From CAZUWH01 sp964624075 (lineage in GTDB: Bacteria > Pseudomonadota > Alphaproteobacteria > Rhodospirillales > Rhodospirillaceae): a stretch of DNA of 64,000 nt. The stretch covers positions 62,001 through 126,000 of the forward strand of contig CAZUWH010000003.1 of assembly GCA_964624075.1 (NCBI GenBank). Reading direction: 5' to 3'. This document shows, in pieces, positions 35,132-45,043 of the stretch. A model generated the notes under the pieces. That model made no database searches, was not told the DNA's origin, and was given only the letters and a program-made list of their open reading frames with translations. The first letter of the stretch is position 1. Every line of letters starts with the position of its first letter. A program made the position numbers and the translations under genes.

Positions 35132-37395
35132 TGAAGGAGCAGCCCACGTCCATTTCGCGACGATTGCTGGGGCGGCTGCGAGACGTGATGGCCGGTTCCG
35201 GTACGGCCCAGGAGCGCCTGAACAAGATCGTCACCCTGATTGCCGATGGTCTGAAGGCACAGGTCTGTTCCTGCTATGTGATGCGGGCCGGCGAGGTGCT
35301 GGAACTGTTCGCGACCGAGGGTCTGAAACAGTCGGCCGTGCACCGGACGCGGCTGCGGGTGGGCGAGGGACTGGTCGGCCTGATCGCGGCCCAGGCCCGT
35401 CCCGTTGCGCTCTCGGATGCTTGGTCACATCCTGCCTTCGTCTATCGTCCGGAAACGGGTGAGGAGTTGTACCACTCTTTCATGGGCGTGCCGATCATCC
35501 GCGGTGGTCAGGTGATCGGAGTCCTGGTGGCCCAGAATCACGAACAGCGCCATTACATCGATGAAGAAATCGAGACCCTTGAAACCGTGGCCATGGTGCT
35601 GGCCGGGCTTCTTGTCGCTAATGAACTGATTCGGCGCGAGGAATTGCTGCCGACCGAAGGGAATGCCCTGCTGCCGCTGCGTCTGGAGGGTGTGCGGATC
35701 AGCCCTGGCGTCGGCATCGGAACAGCGGTGCTGCATTCGCCCCGTATCATCGTTCCGAAGATCATCAACGAGGATCCGGAAGTCGAGCTGACCCGTCTCG
35801 AATCGGCTCTTGTTGCCTTGCACGATGATCTGGATGCCATGCTGGCCTCGCCAGAGTCGGCTGGCGAGGAGTATCGTGACGTTCTTGAAACCTACCGTAT
35901 GTTCGCCCAGGACCACGGCTGGCGGAATCGCATCCACGAAGCCATCCGTTCCGGCCTGACTGCCGAGGCGGCGGTGCAGAAGGTGCAAGACGACACGCGG
36001 CTGCGCATGAACCAGGTAACCGACCCTTATATCCGCGAGCGGCTGCACGATTTACAGGATCTGGCCAACCGCATTCTGCAACATCTGACCGGCACCCGTG
36101 CCACCGCTGCCCGTGGCGACCTGCCCGACGACACCATCGTGGTGGCTCGCTCCATGGGACCGGCCGAACTGCTCGATTATGACCGCCGCAAGTTGCGCGG
36201 GCTGGTGATGGAGGAGGGGTCGCCCAACATGCACGTGGCCATCATTGCCCGTGCCCTGGATATCCCGGTGCTCGCTAGAGTCAAGGGAGCTGTCGCCAGA
36301 ATCGAGCCCTACGATCCCATCATCGTCGATGGCGAGTACGGACAGCTGTTCATCCGCCCGGGAGAGGACATCCAACAGGCGTTTCACGACAGTCTCGCTG
36401 CTCGTCGTGAACGTCAGGCCTTTTATGCCGAACTTCGCGACCGGCCCGCCGAGACGATGGATGGCGTGCGGATTACCATGCTGCTCAATGCCGGGCTGCT
36501 TCTGGATGTCCAGAATCTGAAGCGGGTCAATGCCGATGGGGTGGGTCTTTACCGGACAGAAGTGCCTTTCATGGCCCGGCCAGCATTGCCCGACGTGGAG
36601 GCCCAGACCCTCCTCTACAGCAAGATTCTCTCCCTGGCGGAGGGACGCCCGGTTGCCTTCCGCACCCTTGATGTCGGCGGGGACAAAGTCCTGCCCTACT
36701 GGAATCGGACCGAGGAACCCAATCCTGCCATGGGCTGGCGCTCGATCCGGGTAACGTTGGACCGGCCCCTGATCATGCGCCATCAGTTACGGGCCCTGAT
36801 CCGGGCTGCTGCCGGCCAGGACCTGGATGTCATGTTCCCGATGGTTACGGCGGTCACCGAATTTGATGCGGCGCGTGTTCTCCTTGATCGGGAAATCACG
36901 CGTGAGCGGCTCCGGGGCAGTGTCGTGCCACGGCGCATTAGGGTTGGTGTCATGCTGGAAGTTCCGGCCCTGATGTGGCAACTACACTCATTGCTACAAA
37001 AAGTAGACTTTATTTCCATCGGCAGCAACGATCTCGCGCAGTTCCTGTTTGCCAACGACCGTACCAATTCGCAGATGGCCGATCGTTACGATGTTCTGTC
37101 ACCGCCTTTTCTGTACGTGCTGTATTCCATCCTGAAACAATGCGAGGCAGCCGGCGTCCCCTGCTCGGTGTGTGGCGAGATGGTGGGGCATCCTCTGGAG
37201 GCCATGGCCTTGATCGGTCTTGGGTTTCGCCGCATATCGATGGCGGTCCCTAGCTTCGGTGCCGTTAAGACCATGGTCCGTTCGATGTCCGTCGGCCCTG
37301 TCCAGCATTACCTGAAGACAGTGCTTCCCCTCCCGCACCAGAGCGTGCGCGAGAGACTGCGCATCTTTGCCAAGGACCACGGGATTGTCATTTAG
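35131..37395 (+). CDS. ptsP: PTS-Ntr enzyme I (phosphoenolpyruvate-protein phosphotransferase)
   Basis: A 754-residue protein. The N-terminal GAF domain (about 20-170; LRVGEGLVGLIAAQARPV, FMGVPIIRGGQVIGVLVAQN) may bind glutamine or a similar signal. Then come the PEP-utiliser N domain, the swivel domain with phospho-histidine H368 (E-E-G-S-P-N-M-H-V-A-I-I-A-R-A) and the PEP-binding barrel (GLYRTEVPFM, FRTLDVGGDK, SIGSNDLAQF, CSVCGEMVG). It passes phosphate from PEP to NPr in the nitrogen-related phosphotransfer chain. Most relatives have T-S-H before the histidine; here it is N-M-H. The lysC and ptsP proximity is common in alphaproteobacteria. Confidence 0.95.
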   Translation: MKEQPTSISRRLLGRLRDVMAGSGTAQERLNKIVTLIADGLKAQVCSCYVMRAGEVLELFATEGLKQSAVHRTRLRVGEGLVGLIAAQARPVALSDAWSHPAFVYRPETGEELYHSFMGVPIIRGGQVIGVLVAQNHEQRHYIDEEIETLETVAMVLAGLLVANELIRREELLPTEGNALLPLRLEGVRISPGVGIGTAVLHSPRIIVPKIINEDPEVELTRLESALVALHDDLDAMLASPESAGEEYRDVLETYRMFAQDHGWRNRIHEAIRSGLTAEAAVQKVQDDTRLRMNQVTDPYIRERLHDLQDLANRILQHLTGTRATAARGDLPDDTIVVARSMGPAELLDYDRRKLRGLVMEEGSPNMHVAIIARALDIPVLARVKGAVARIEPYDPIIVDGEYGQLFIRPGEDIQQAFHDSLAARRERQAFYAELRDRPAETMDGVRITMLLNAGLLLDVQNLKRVNADGVGLYRTEVPFMARPALPDVEAQTLLYSKILSLAEGRPVAFRTLDVGGDKVLPYWNRTEEPNPAMGWRSIRVTLDRPLIMRHQLRALIRAAAGQDLDVMFPMVTAVTEFDAARVLLDREITRERLRGSVVPRRIRVGVMLEVPALMWQLHSLLQKVDFISIGSNDLAQFLFANDRTNSQMADRYDVLSPPFLYVLYSILKQCEAAGVPCSVCGEMVGHPLEAMALIGLGFRRISMAVPSFGAVKTMVRSMSVGPVQHYLKTVLPLPHQSVRERLRIFAKDHGIVI

Positions 37396-37489
37396 CTTTG
37401 ACACCATATGGTTTCGCTGTAGTTTAGTGTAATGAAGAGCCGTGCGCCACGGGCGCCGCAGGCCCGGTGGGCAAAGAGTTTCCCGAAGC

Positions 37490-38581
37490 ATGACAAGAAG
37501 AGAACAGATCCCTGAGCCTGACCGCCCCAATGGTTCCGCCGTGGCCGCCCTGCTGCGCGCCAGCCGGACACGCCGTGGCGAAGACTTGCATGACATCGCC
37601 CAGGTGCTGTGTATTCGTCATTCCTATCTTCTGGCAATCGAGAAAGGCTGTTTTCACGAACTGCCTGGTGCAACGTATGCCAGTGGATTCATTCGCACGT
37701 ATGCAGAACATTTGGGATTGGACGGCGACGAAATCGTCCGCCGTTTCAAGATGGAAACTGAGAGCCTGGCCCATAACGCCAATCTGGCCTTTCCCCTGCC
37801 GGTGACCGAAGGGTGTATCCCGACCGCCGGCGTGGTGCTGACAGGTCTGGTGTTGGCAGGCGTGGTCTATGGAACCTGGTTCTGGTTGTCATCGGAAGAG
37901 ATCATTGTCGAAAGGGTTCTTCTCATTCCCGAGCGTCTGGCTTCGCTGGTGAAGAGGGGTGACCCCGCGGAGGGAGGAACAATTTCTCCTGCGGCCGGGC
38001 CGGTATCTCCTCCGCAGCCGGTCACAGCACCAGAGAAGGGAAGTGCGGGACGCCTGCCGGGACCGGAAGTGCACCCGGCCAGGACAACCTCCACGGCAAC
38101 GGTTCCTCCTCCTTCCCCGCCGGTCACGCCGGGAACGGAACCGATGGCAACGGAAGGGCCGCGCGCCCCGGCGGCATCAGGGGGTATGCCGGCCGGAGAA
38201 GAGTCGGGTGCACCGATGACAGCTTCGGTCGCACCATTATTCCCCCCGGTGCAAGGACGGGTGTTCGGTGGGCAGGGCGATACGTCGCGTGTCCGGTTGT
38301 ATGCCAGCGACGATAGCTGGGTGCAAGTCAGTGACGGCAAGGAGATCCTTTTGCGTCACATCCTGCGCAAAGGGGACGTGTATCATGTTCCAAATCGTCC
38401 CGGTTTGCTGTTGATGGTGGGGGATGCCGGCACCGTGTCGGCGTGGATAGATGGCGTGATGCTGCCCCCCCTGGGACCGGCGGGAAAGGTGCGTCGCAAC
38501 ATATCGCTCGATCCAGACAAATTGCGCGCGGAAGTCGGCGGGCGGGGGTCAGGGGCAGAGGGGAACGTCAGACAGGAATGA
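37490..38581 (+). CDS. RodZ-like helix-turn-helix membrane protein
   Basis: A 363-residue protein with the RodZ architecture. A cytosolic helix-turn-helix (about 17-88; LLRASRTRRGEDLHDIAQVL, ATYASGFIRTYAEHLGL), one membrane segment (about 112-133; AGVVLTGLVLAGVVYGTWFW), a Pro/Thr-rich linker (about 160-255), and a C-terminal DUF4115-type domain (RLYASDDSWVQVSDGKEILL, then GDVYHVPNRPGLLLMVGDAG). RodZ links MreB to the elongation machinery and shapes rods. ATG 37490 is chosen over an earlier start at 37442, as the extension is basic and unconserved. No mreB is in the window, so the role is by family only. Confidence 0.88.
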   Translation: MTRREQIPEPDRPNGSAVAALLRASRTRRGEDLHDIAQVLCIRHSYLLAIEKGCFHELPGATYASGFIRTYAEHLGLDGDEIVRRFKMETESLAHNANLAFPLPVTEGCIPTAGVVLTGLVLAGVVYGTWFWLSSEEIIVERVLLIPERLASLVKRGDPAEGGTISPAAGPVSPPQPVTAPEKGSAGRLPGPEVHPARTTSTATVPPPSPPVTPGTEPMATEGPRAPAASGGMPAGEESGAPMTASVAPLFPPVQGRVFGGQGDTSRVRLYASDDSWVQVSDGKEILLRHILRKGDVYHVPNRPGLLLMVGDAGTVSAWIDGVMLPPLGPAGKVRRNISLDPDKLRAEVGGRGSGAEGNVRQE

Positions 38582-38981
38582 TGAGGGAGCAGATGGGGAA
38601 GAGACCGTCATCCGATCATTCCGCGTAAAGAGGTATGGCGTGGTGTCGGCGAGTGTTCTATGCATACCTGCCTATGTAATACCGTAAAGCATCAAACGAG
38701 ATTGACGCCAGGGGGTGTCACAGCTGTAGCTGTGTGGTCTTGTGGCTCGCTGGGCCAGGGCGATTGGAGGGTGTCATCCGACGCTTGAGGAGCGTTCTGA
38801 TCAGTTGCAATAAAGCTCACGAGAGTGGGGTGCAGGCGGGTTGGATCACTTTCCTTTTGGAGCACAGGCATCTCACCCGCGAACTGGCGGGCGGGAGGCC
38901 CGTCCGATCCAGGTTGACCTGAAATCACCCCACTCTGGGTATAGACCTGCAAAGAAGAGCAGCATTGAAGGAGTCATCTGG
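38582..38981. other. Spacer with repeat R6, copy 3
   Basis: The part 38812-38953 matches the R6 layout (agtggggtgcaggcgggttg, ggatcactttccttttggagc, gggcgggaggcccgtccg, gaaatcaccccactctggg). The rest shows no gene. The 3' end carries the ribosome binding site gaaggagtcatctgg of the next small gene. Confidence 0.5.
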
Positions 38982-39284
38982 ATGACAACCGATTCCCCGC
39001 TGGACCAGGTCCAGAGAATGTTGAGCAACCTGTCCAACGATATCCAGACCATGCCCGATGCAAGCCGCCGCCACACGGATCTGGTCATAGGGGCGATGAA
39101 CGATTTTGCTGCGCATATGCTGGCAATACAGGCGATCATCGTTGCGATGCTCAAACAAACCCCACTGGATGCTGATCCGATGATGCGCTGGATCGATACG
39201 CGCACCAACACGATCAAGAAAACGGGAAGCGACTCCGAAGAAGCCAAGGTACTGGCCCGCCATTTGCTTGATAGCACCGACTGA
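38982..39284 (+). CDS. Hypothetical protein, 100 residues
   Basis: ATG 38982 follows a good ribosome binding site (GAAGGAG). The protein (starting MTTDSPLDQVQRMLSNLSND) is helical and mildly acidic, with no signal peptide, membrane segment or motif I recognise; heptad-like spacing of hydrophobics suggests a short coiled coil. It is followed after 21 bp by a histidine phosphatase gene in the same direction. Coding status is supported by the ribosome binding site and clean frame. Confidence 0.65.
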   Translation: MTTDSPLDQVQRMLSNLSNDIQTMPDASRRHTDLVIGAMNDFAAHMLAIQAIIVAMLKQTPLDADPMMRWIDTRTNTIKKTGSDSEEAKVLARHLLDSTD

Positions 39285-39305
39285 TCACGTTTCCGCGCCG
39301 CGATC

Positions 39306-39890
39306 ATGACCGATTCGTTCCCCCGCCTCGCCAGCCCGTTCTATTTCGTGCGGCATGGAGTCACAGATCACAATCAGGTGCATCTTGTCATGGGACAGCG
39401 CGACATTCCCCTTAATGGCGAAGGACAGCGCCAGGCCAGGCGTGCAGCGCACGTGCTGGAAGGACGTGGCATCCGCACCGTCGTGAGCAGCCCCCTTGCG
39501 CGTGCCCGTGAAACGGCGGAAATCATCGCGGTTGTTCTCGGTGTGCCTGTCATCCCGGAGCCGGCCTTCATGGAACGGGCATGGGGCATTTATGAAGGAC
39601 GGAACCGCATCTTGCGTCCCCTGTATAATGATCCTGCCGGAGGGGAGACCTGGCAACAGTTTGCCGATCGCACCCTGGCGGGCCTGAATCGTATGAACGC
39701 GGCAACGGTGATTGTGGCCCACAATGGCACCTGCCGTGTCCTCCGATATCATCTGCGCGTGCCCGGGGCAGACGACACCGTCCCCAATGCCTCCCCTCTT
39801 TACTACGAGCATAAGGATCACGAATGGCGTGAACAAACGATCATCATGATGGCAACGAAGCCGGCATTTGGCCCGGGGCATCCGACCTGA
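39306..39890 (+). CDS. Histidine phosphatase (phosphoglycerate mutase-like) family protein
   Basis: A 194-residue protein with the catalytic R-H17-G motif in FYFVRHGVTDHN, the second arginine in SSPLARARETAEI, the acid region FMERAWGIYEGRN, and the second histidine in VIVAHNGTCRVL. These form the two-histidine active site of the branch of acid-type phosphatases. Substrates range from phosphosugars to phosphoproteins and cannot be fixed here. It has no signal peptide. A short distance (39 bp) separates it from rnd. Confidence 0.88.
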   Translation: MTDSFPRLASPFYFVRHGVTDHNQVHLVMGQRDIPLNGEGQRQARRAAHVLEGRGIRTVVSSPLARARETAEIIAVVLGVPVIPEPAFMERAWGIYEGRNRILRPLYNDPAGGETWQQFADRTLAGLNRMNAATVIVAHNGTCRVLRYHLRVPGADDTVPNASPLYYEHKDHEWREQTIIMMATKPAFGPGHPT

Positions 39891-39929
39891 CTTGCCAACC
39901 ACCATGAAAAACGTTTATCATATGTCTTC

Positions 39930-41096
39930 ATGAACCTCATCACAGACACCAATACGCTGGCTTCTTTTTGTGGGCGTCTCGCATGCGCTCCGTTCGTTGC
40001 CGTCGATACCGAATTCATACGCGAAAAAACCTACTGGTCACAGGTGTGCCTGGTGCAGATTGCCGGGGCAAAGGAAGCCTGCTGCATCGATCCGCTGGCC
40101 CCCGGCCTTGACCTCAATCCCCTGTGTGGTCTGATGGCCAACCGACGGGTCCTGAAAATCTTTCATGCCGCTCGTCAGGACATCGAAATCCTGCTTGAAA
40201 TGACCGGTGCCATCCCGACTCCCCTGTTCGACACGCAGGTGGCAGCCATGGTGTGCGGATTCGGCGACTCGGTGGGATACGAAACCCTGGTCAACAAACT
40301 GACTAAGGCCCATATCGACAAATCCGTACGTTTTACCGACTGGTCGCAACGGCCATTGTTGGCGCGTCAGATCCAGTATGCTCTTGCCGATGTGACACAT
40401 TTGACAACCATATACGAGCATCTGCGCCTGCGCCTAGAACGGGAGGGACGTCTGTCTTGGCTTGAGGAAGAGATGGCCACCCTGACTGATCCCGCCACTT
40501 ACAGAGTCGATCCGTGCGAGGCCTGGCGGCGACTCAAGCCCCGTTCCAGTAGCCCTCGGTTTCTTGCGGTGCTGCGGGAGCTGGCGGCATGGCGTGAAAC
40601 CGAAGCGCAAAACCGCAACCTGCCACGCCAACGCATCCTGCGTGACGAAGCGCTGGTCGAGGTGGCCGCCATCACACCGGGCACCCTTGCAGAACTCGGT
40701 CGTGCCCGTCTGCTGCCCAGAAGCAGCGCGGAAGGACGCCGGGGGGAGGAGATACTGGATGCCGTGACACGCGGTGCCGTTCTGTCCATCGATCAGTGCC
40801 CGGTCCTGCCGGAAAGAACGCCCTTGCCCAACGGCATGGCCGCGGTCGTGGATCTCCTGCGTGTACTGCTCAAGATGAAATGTGATCAGCACGATGTCGC
40901 CCAGAAGCTGGTTGCCTCAACAGAAGACCTGGAAAAGATTGCTATTGATGACAACGCCAACGTTCCCGCTCTGCAAGGCTGGCGGCGGGAAGTGTTCGGA
41001 ATCGATGCCTTGCGCGTCAAGCATGGCACGGTGGCCTTGGCTTTTTCAGCGCCGGAACGCCGGGTGAAGCTGGTTTCGGCTAGCTGGAAGGACTAA
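39930..41096 (+). CDS. rnd: Ribonuclease D
   Basis: A 388-residue DEDDy 3'-5' exoribonuclease used in tRNA 3' end maturation. Active-site residues are visible: D26-T-E28-F, D84 in FHAARQDIEIL, and Y150/D154 in YALADVTHL. HRDC domains follow (about 210-290 and a less conserved C-terminal part): LAVLRELAAWRETEAQNRNL, P-R-Q-R-I-L-R-D-E-A-L. Length agrees with the family. The start at 39930 lacks a strong ribosome binding site but fits the conserved N terminus. A small conserved gene follows. Confidence 0.95.
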   Translation: MNLITDTNTLASFCGRLACAPFVAVDTEFIREKTYWSQVCLVQIAGAKEACCIDPLAPGLDLNPLCGLMANRRVLKIFHAARQDIEILLEMTGAIPTPLFDTQVAAMVCGFGDSVGYETLVNKLTKAHIDKSVRFTDWSQRPLLARQIQYALADVTHLTTIYEHLRLRLEREGRLSWLEEEMATLTDPATYRVDPCEAWRRLKPRSSSPRFLAVLRELAAWRETEAQNRNLPRQRILRDEALVEVAAITPGTLAELGRARLLPRSSAEGRRGEEILDAVTRGAVLSIDQCPVLPERTPLPNGMAAVVDLLRVLLKMKCDQHDVAQKLVASTEDLEKIAIDDNANVPALQGWRREVFGIDALRVKHGTVALAFSAPERRVKLVSASWKD

Positions 41097-41150
41097 AATC
41101 TTTCCGGCGGGAAGGGCACAAGGATAATATCGAACCTCAGAGGATTGCAC

Positions 41151-41549
41151 GTGCTCCCGCCGCGGGAACTTTACGCCCGGACCAGCGACTTCATCCAGAT
41201 GGCGATGGCTCATCCCGCCCTTGCCAGAGAAGCCACGCAGATCAGCGTCGGGATGATCGGCTATTTCGTGCATGTCCTGGAGTTCGAATCGTGGTGCACG
41301 TTCCGGGCTGCTGTAGGAATCAGGGGGGTGCAGGACATCAGTGCCCGGGTGATGGAATGGCGTACCGCTGCCCTCTGCGAAGAGGATACTGCTGCCGCGT
41401 GGGGATACGAAATCATTGCCATCAATCTCGCGGCAACAACCACCCCTGAGGATCCCGACACCGCCCTGGCTGCCCAGCTCACCGACAGCATCCTCCGCAA
41501 GGCACTCGCTGAGGCAACTCCTCTTGATCACGAGGATCCCGTCTCCTGA
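41151..41549 (+). CDS. Conserved hypothetical protein after rnd
   Basis: A 132-residue protein if GTG 41151 is used; this start has AGAGG 8 bases upstream, better than the alternative TTG 41145. The sequence (PRELYARTSDFIQMAMAHPA, MIGYFVHVLEFESW, AAAWGYEIIAINLAATT) is helical and soluble. I believe similar proteins occur next to rnd in other alphaproteobacteria, but have no function for it. Confidence 0.7.
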   Translation: MLPPRELYARTSDFIQMAMAHPALAREATQISVGMIGYFVHVLEFESWCTFRAAVGIRGVQDISARVMEWRTAALCEEDTAAAWGYEIIAINLAATTTPEDPDTALAAQLTDSILRKALAEATPLDHEDPVS

Positions 41550-42743
41550 TTCTTCACTCAAAGCCAGACGCGCCCCCTCCCCCCCCTTGCTGTTGGCGGA
41601 AGAGGATCGGCATTTCATGTGCTTTGCCGGAAAAGCTCCTGAAACGTGACCAAGGACCTCTTAAAGACCCAAACAACCCGTGCAAGCTCATCCCCGTCTA
41701 CCCCCATATCATGGATGCCCGCTTGCGCGGGCATAACAGTAATCAGAGGCACAGACCTCTAAACCCCTGATTGGCAGACAAGACACCTGCCCTCCCAGGG
41801 ATCTTGAGATTCACGGCCAGGAGCAGACACTCCCCAGTAGCCTGCTCTTTACCGTTCAGTGTCAGAAGACGGGCTAATTTCTTGAAACATCTACTCTTCT
41901 TGAGTGACAGGCCACCACCAAACGAACAACGCCCCGTCTTTAGCAATACAGACAACACTCAAACAGAAATGCAGAAACAGAAATTGCAAAAAAATGAATA
42001 CCATCGTCGCTTTTTACGGTACGCAAACACCACCCTCGCCAACCCGCTAGCTGACACTCCCCTTCCTTTCTTTAAGGCCGACCTTTCGGCGTCTTTAAAG
42101 ACACCTCCCCTCTCCGCATGAACGAGACGAAAAGCGCCCTGCCGATTCGCATGAACACCCTTTCGGACACTCCTAACCACCGACTCACGCCTCCCCTTTC
42201 GGCACGACGCATTTCCGTCTCTCCTTATACTCACCCTTTCATTCCCATTGCCTACAGACTCTCAACATAATAACCAGAAACATCTTTCTCGCATTTCCAT
42301 TCCTTTACGGCATCCAGACCATATCCTACTTCTTCCCTCTTCCACTACCTTGTGTGGACAGAGCCCTCTCCCTCCCCACAGACCACAGCCTGTACTGCCA
42401 CCCTATTTCTTAATTCCCATATACACTTTAGGAATCTCACTGCCATGGTTTTATGTCCTGATTCTGGTTCTTCTTCTCAGATACCGCTCTCCAACCCCCG
42501 CCTTATCTTGCCTTTCTTGACGCCCCTCTGACGGCACCCGTCTAGAATCCTGGCTTTTTTCCGGCTGAGCTGGCACACTATGCTTGTGCTGTGCGTAGGT
42601 AAACGCCGAAGTCATCGGAAATCCATATTGCTTTCAGCATACGCACCTCTCTGTATAGGGCAGCCCTCCCTAGAGCTTTCCGCAGCGAGACTTTCCTGCC
42701 GTCCTCTCGATCATGGCGATATGCTCCCTGATACTCCTGAACC
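41550..42743. other. Strand-skewed, lower-GC spacer
   Basis: About 1.2 kb without a recognised gene. From about 41650 to 42560 the plus strand is rich in C, T and A and poor in G, and the GC content is visibly lower than in all neighbours. The minus strand has one reading frame of about 160 codons (42234 to 41743) interrupted by a single TGA immediately followed by GTG; the product would be very basic and is unknown. A REP-like palindrome lies at 41708-41735. No RNA family could be matched by eye. Confidence 0.55.
41708..41735. repeat. REP-like palindrome (R5), inverted copy
   Basis: ggatgcccgcttgcgcgggc is the reverse complement of the palindrome at 20622-20642 with only edge differences. 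Confidence 0.6.
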
Positions 42744-42845
42744 TTGATCGTGACCCCCTCCAGGTGCCGGCGGGCCGCGCATCCGCGGCTCTTAGGCTTT
42801 TGTGCCATATGGCGCGCCGCCGCGGTCCCATGAGCGCAAGTCAAG
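42744..42845. repeat. Dispersed repeat R3, copy b
   Basis: Matches R3a from ccttgatcgtgacccc through gccggcgggccgcg, atccgcggct, ggcttttgtgcc and gcgcgccgccgcgg. It ends just before the decayed helicase gene. Confidence 0.7.
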
Positions 42846-42861
42846 GTTTAGGCTCACGAGT

Positions 42862-44943
42862 ATGACTTCCGGACAGCATTTCCATGACGGCCTGCCTGCA
42901 GATGCCTCCGCGTTCCCGGCCGCGACACGATGCAACCCGATCGGAAACTGTTCTGGCGGATATCTCGTCCTGCCTCCGGTACCTGCCCTGGCGATCGGCA
43001 CACGGAGCGTGGTTCTCTTCACCCCCGATGGTTTCCTGTGAACACGCTTTCCCTGGCAGAAGCCGCTCGGCAGGTTCCCCCACTCAAACCCATACTCTGC
43101 CATGGACTAAAGGTTGCAGCTCGTCTGGGCGTGCCGCGTTTTGCTGCCCATGATATCCTCGAACTGTTCGTCTTTGTGTACCAGGCCCGATTCTGTCTGC
43201 CGACTATGTGAGGCCTGGCCAAGGGCTCTGGGGCAGGAACAGCCCGTCAACACCAAAGAAGAGGCGCAAAGATTTGGTGGTCATGGTTCACCGGCTGCTG
43301 CTGGAACCCATGCACGCCGATTCCCACGACCATGCCAAGGCCCGTTCCGTTGTCTGGGCAAATAGGACGGGCCGGAAGCGGCCGGGCATGGACGGCTTCC
43401 ATTCTCGCCGCCCTGGGTCTGAGCGGGGAGACTCCACACCGTCTGTCGGCTACTGCAGGCTTCATGGTCTGGGAACGGCTGCCACGCTGGGAGGAACAGG
43501 CTCCCGAGCCGCGCCCGCCGGCCCACCATTCTGTCGAACCTGCTGTGCGGCGCGCGCGCGTCTGGTCGACCTGCTGGGGCCACGGGGCCGAGGCCCCGTG
43601 GCCCCAGCAGGTCGATTATGCGTCCAGCCGTGACGGCCGCTTTTGCGCGCACCACGGGGCGAAGAGCAGCCGCTCTGCTATGTATTTGATAAGAGGCATC
43701 ACCTGTTCAATGCCGCCGATTCTGCCTTTTTCATGCATCTGTCGGCGGTGGAGACGGCCGAGTTGCGTCGCTGGCTGCTGGGCACCGAGGATGGCGGTTC
43801 AGGAAGTGGCCCGCGCCGGGAAAGCCGGGGAATACGTATCCGCGTCGAGGAACTGGCCGAAGAGGACTCCCTGGCGGCTCTTGACGACATGCTGGAAGCA
43901 GTCCAAATTCTGCCCGGGGCGGGATGGCTACAACGTCTGATCGAGAATCGGCCCCACGGATCGACAGAACGGTTTCTGTCTCTGGTCTGGACCCAGAGGT
44001 CTTGCCCGTACCGTCAGCATCGAGACGCCCTACAGCCTGGAAGCCAAAGTCAACCCGCCCGTGGCCGCGCCGCGGCGGTCTGGTCGAAGCGGCGGCGCGG
44101 GGGGCTCCCCACGTCTTGACAGTGTGTGGCAGCCGACACGTTGGATTCGGGCCAGGGCCAGCGCCATCGCATCGAGGGGCTGGTGCGCAGCATCGTTCGC
44201 CATCCAGCCTGTTGCCGCTTGGCGAACGATGCTGCAAAGCATTGGTGCCCCCATTCCCGTCGAGTTCGTGGACTAGCTGGGCGTAGAACGTACCAATAGT
44301 TATAATATCTATGTCTGTTTTCATCTCCACTAGATCGATCTAACCATTCCTTTCGTTGTGGTCGTGGCGGAAAGTGCACATGGCATCCTGGTGACATCGG
44401 CCATTCTGCGTGACGGTTCCGGTGACGTCGAGGCCACCTGGCAGGCAGCCGAACAGCGAACCGGCGCTGTTCATTTGCCCTCACCGCCACTGCGGGCAGC
44501 GGTTCCGTCCCCTTTTGATTATGCCGCCGCGATACGGGTCTTCATCGTCACCAACGTACGCAGGGAAGATCTCAACCAGGTGGCAGCGGGGGCCTACCTA
44601 GTTCTGTTCCTGGCCGCTAGCGGTGATGCACTCGGGCTTGTTCACGGCCGTGAACCGTCTCAAGGCCGTGAACACCCGTCTGGCTCATGTTCGACCGAGT
44701 CCACTGGCCGCGCGCCTGGATCTTCTGCACAAGGTCCCGCTGGACCGCCTTCATCGCTGAAGGGTATGGCACGGCGCGCGGAGATATGGGCGTGTTGTGA
44801 TCCTGGACTCAACAACACCCTCGCGACTCTATGGGGCCTTTCCCGATGGCGTGCCGGTCTACCGGAGCGGCCTAGCCGAGGCGGTGCGGGAAACGACTCA
44901 TTTTCTCGGCAGGCGGATCGATTCACCACAGGCTCCCCCTTGA
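42862..44943 (+). pseudogene. DinG-type ATP-dependent DNA helicase, eroded
   Basis: Fragments in changing frames read in the order of a DinG/YoaA-like superfamily 2 helicase: an N-terminal LPPVPALAIGTRSVVLFTPD, then TLSLAEAARQVPPLKPILCH, AARLGVPRFAAHDILELFVF; a middle part (HHLFNAADSAFFMHLSAVET, AELRRWLLGTEDG) and a C-terminal part (VVVAESAHGILVTSAILRDG, SGDVEATWQAAEQRTGAVHL, AAVPSPFDYAAAIRVFIVTN, YRSGLAEAVRETTHFLGRR). The Walker A region with its neighbourhood and several C-terminal motifs are missing and many stops and shifts intervene. It cannot encode a helicase. Confidence 0.85.
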
Positions 44944-45043
44944 ACCGACGGCCCCGCCTGCTATGCTCACCCGAAAGTGCCAATGGCTGCGCGACTGTTT
45001 TTTGTCTCCATCAGGAGGCCCAGGAGTGCTGCAAGATGCCGGG

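Noticed and set aside
41959..42560. Group II intron, RNase P RNA, tmRNA or SRP RNA in the skewed spacer
   Set aside because: None of the conserved short cores of these RNAs could be found by eye on either strand.
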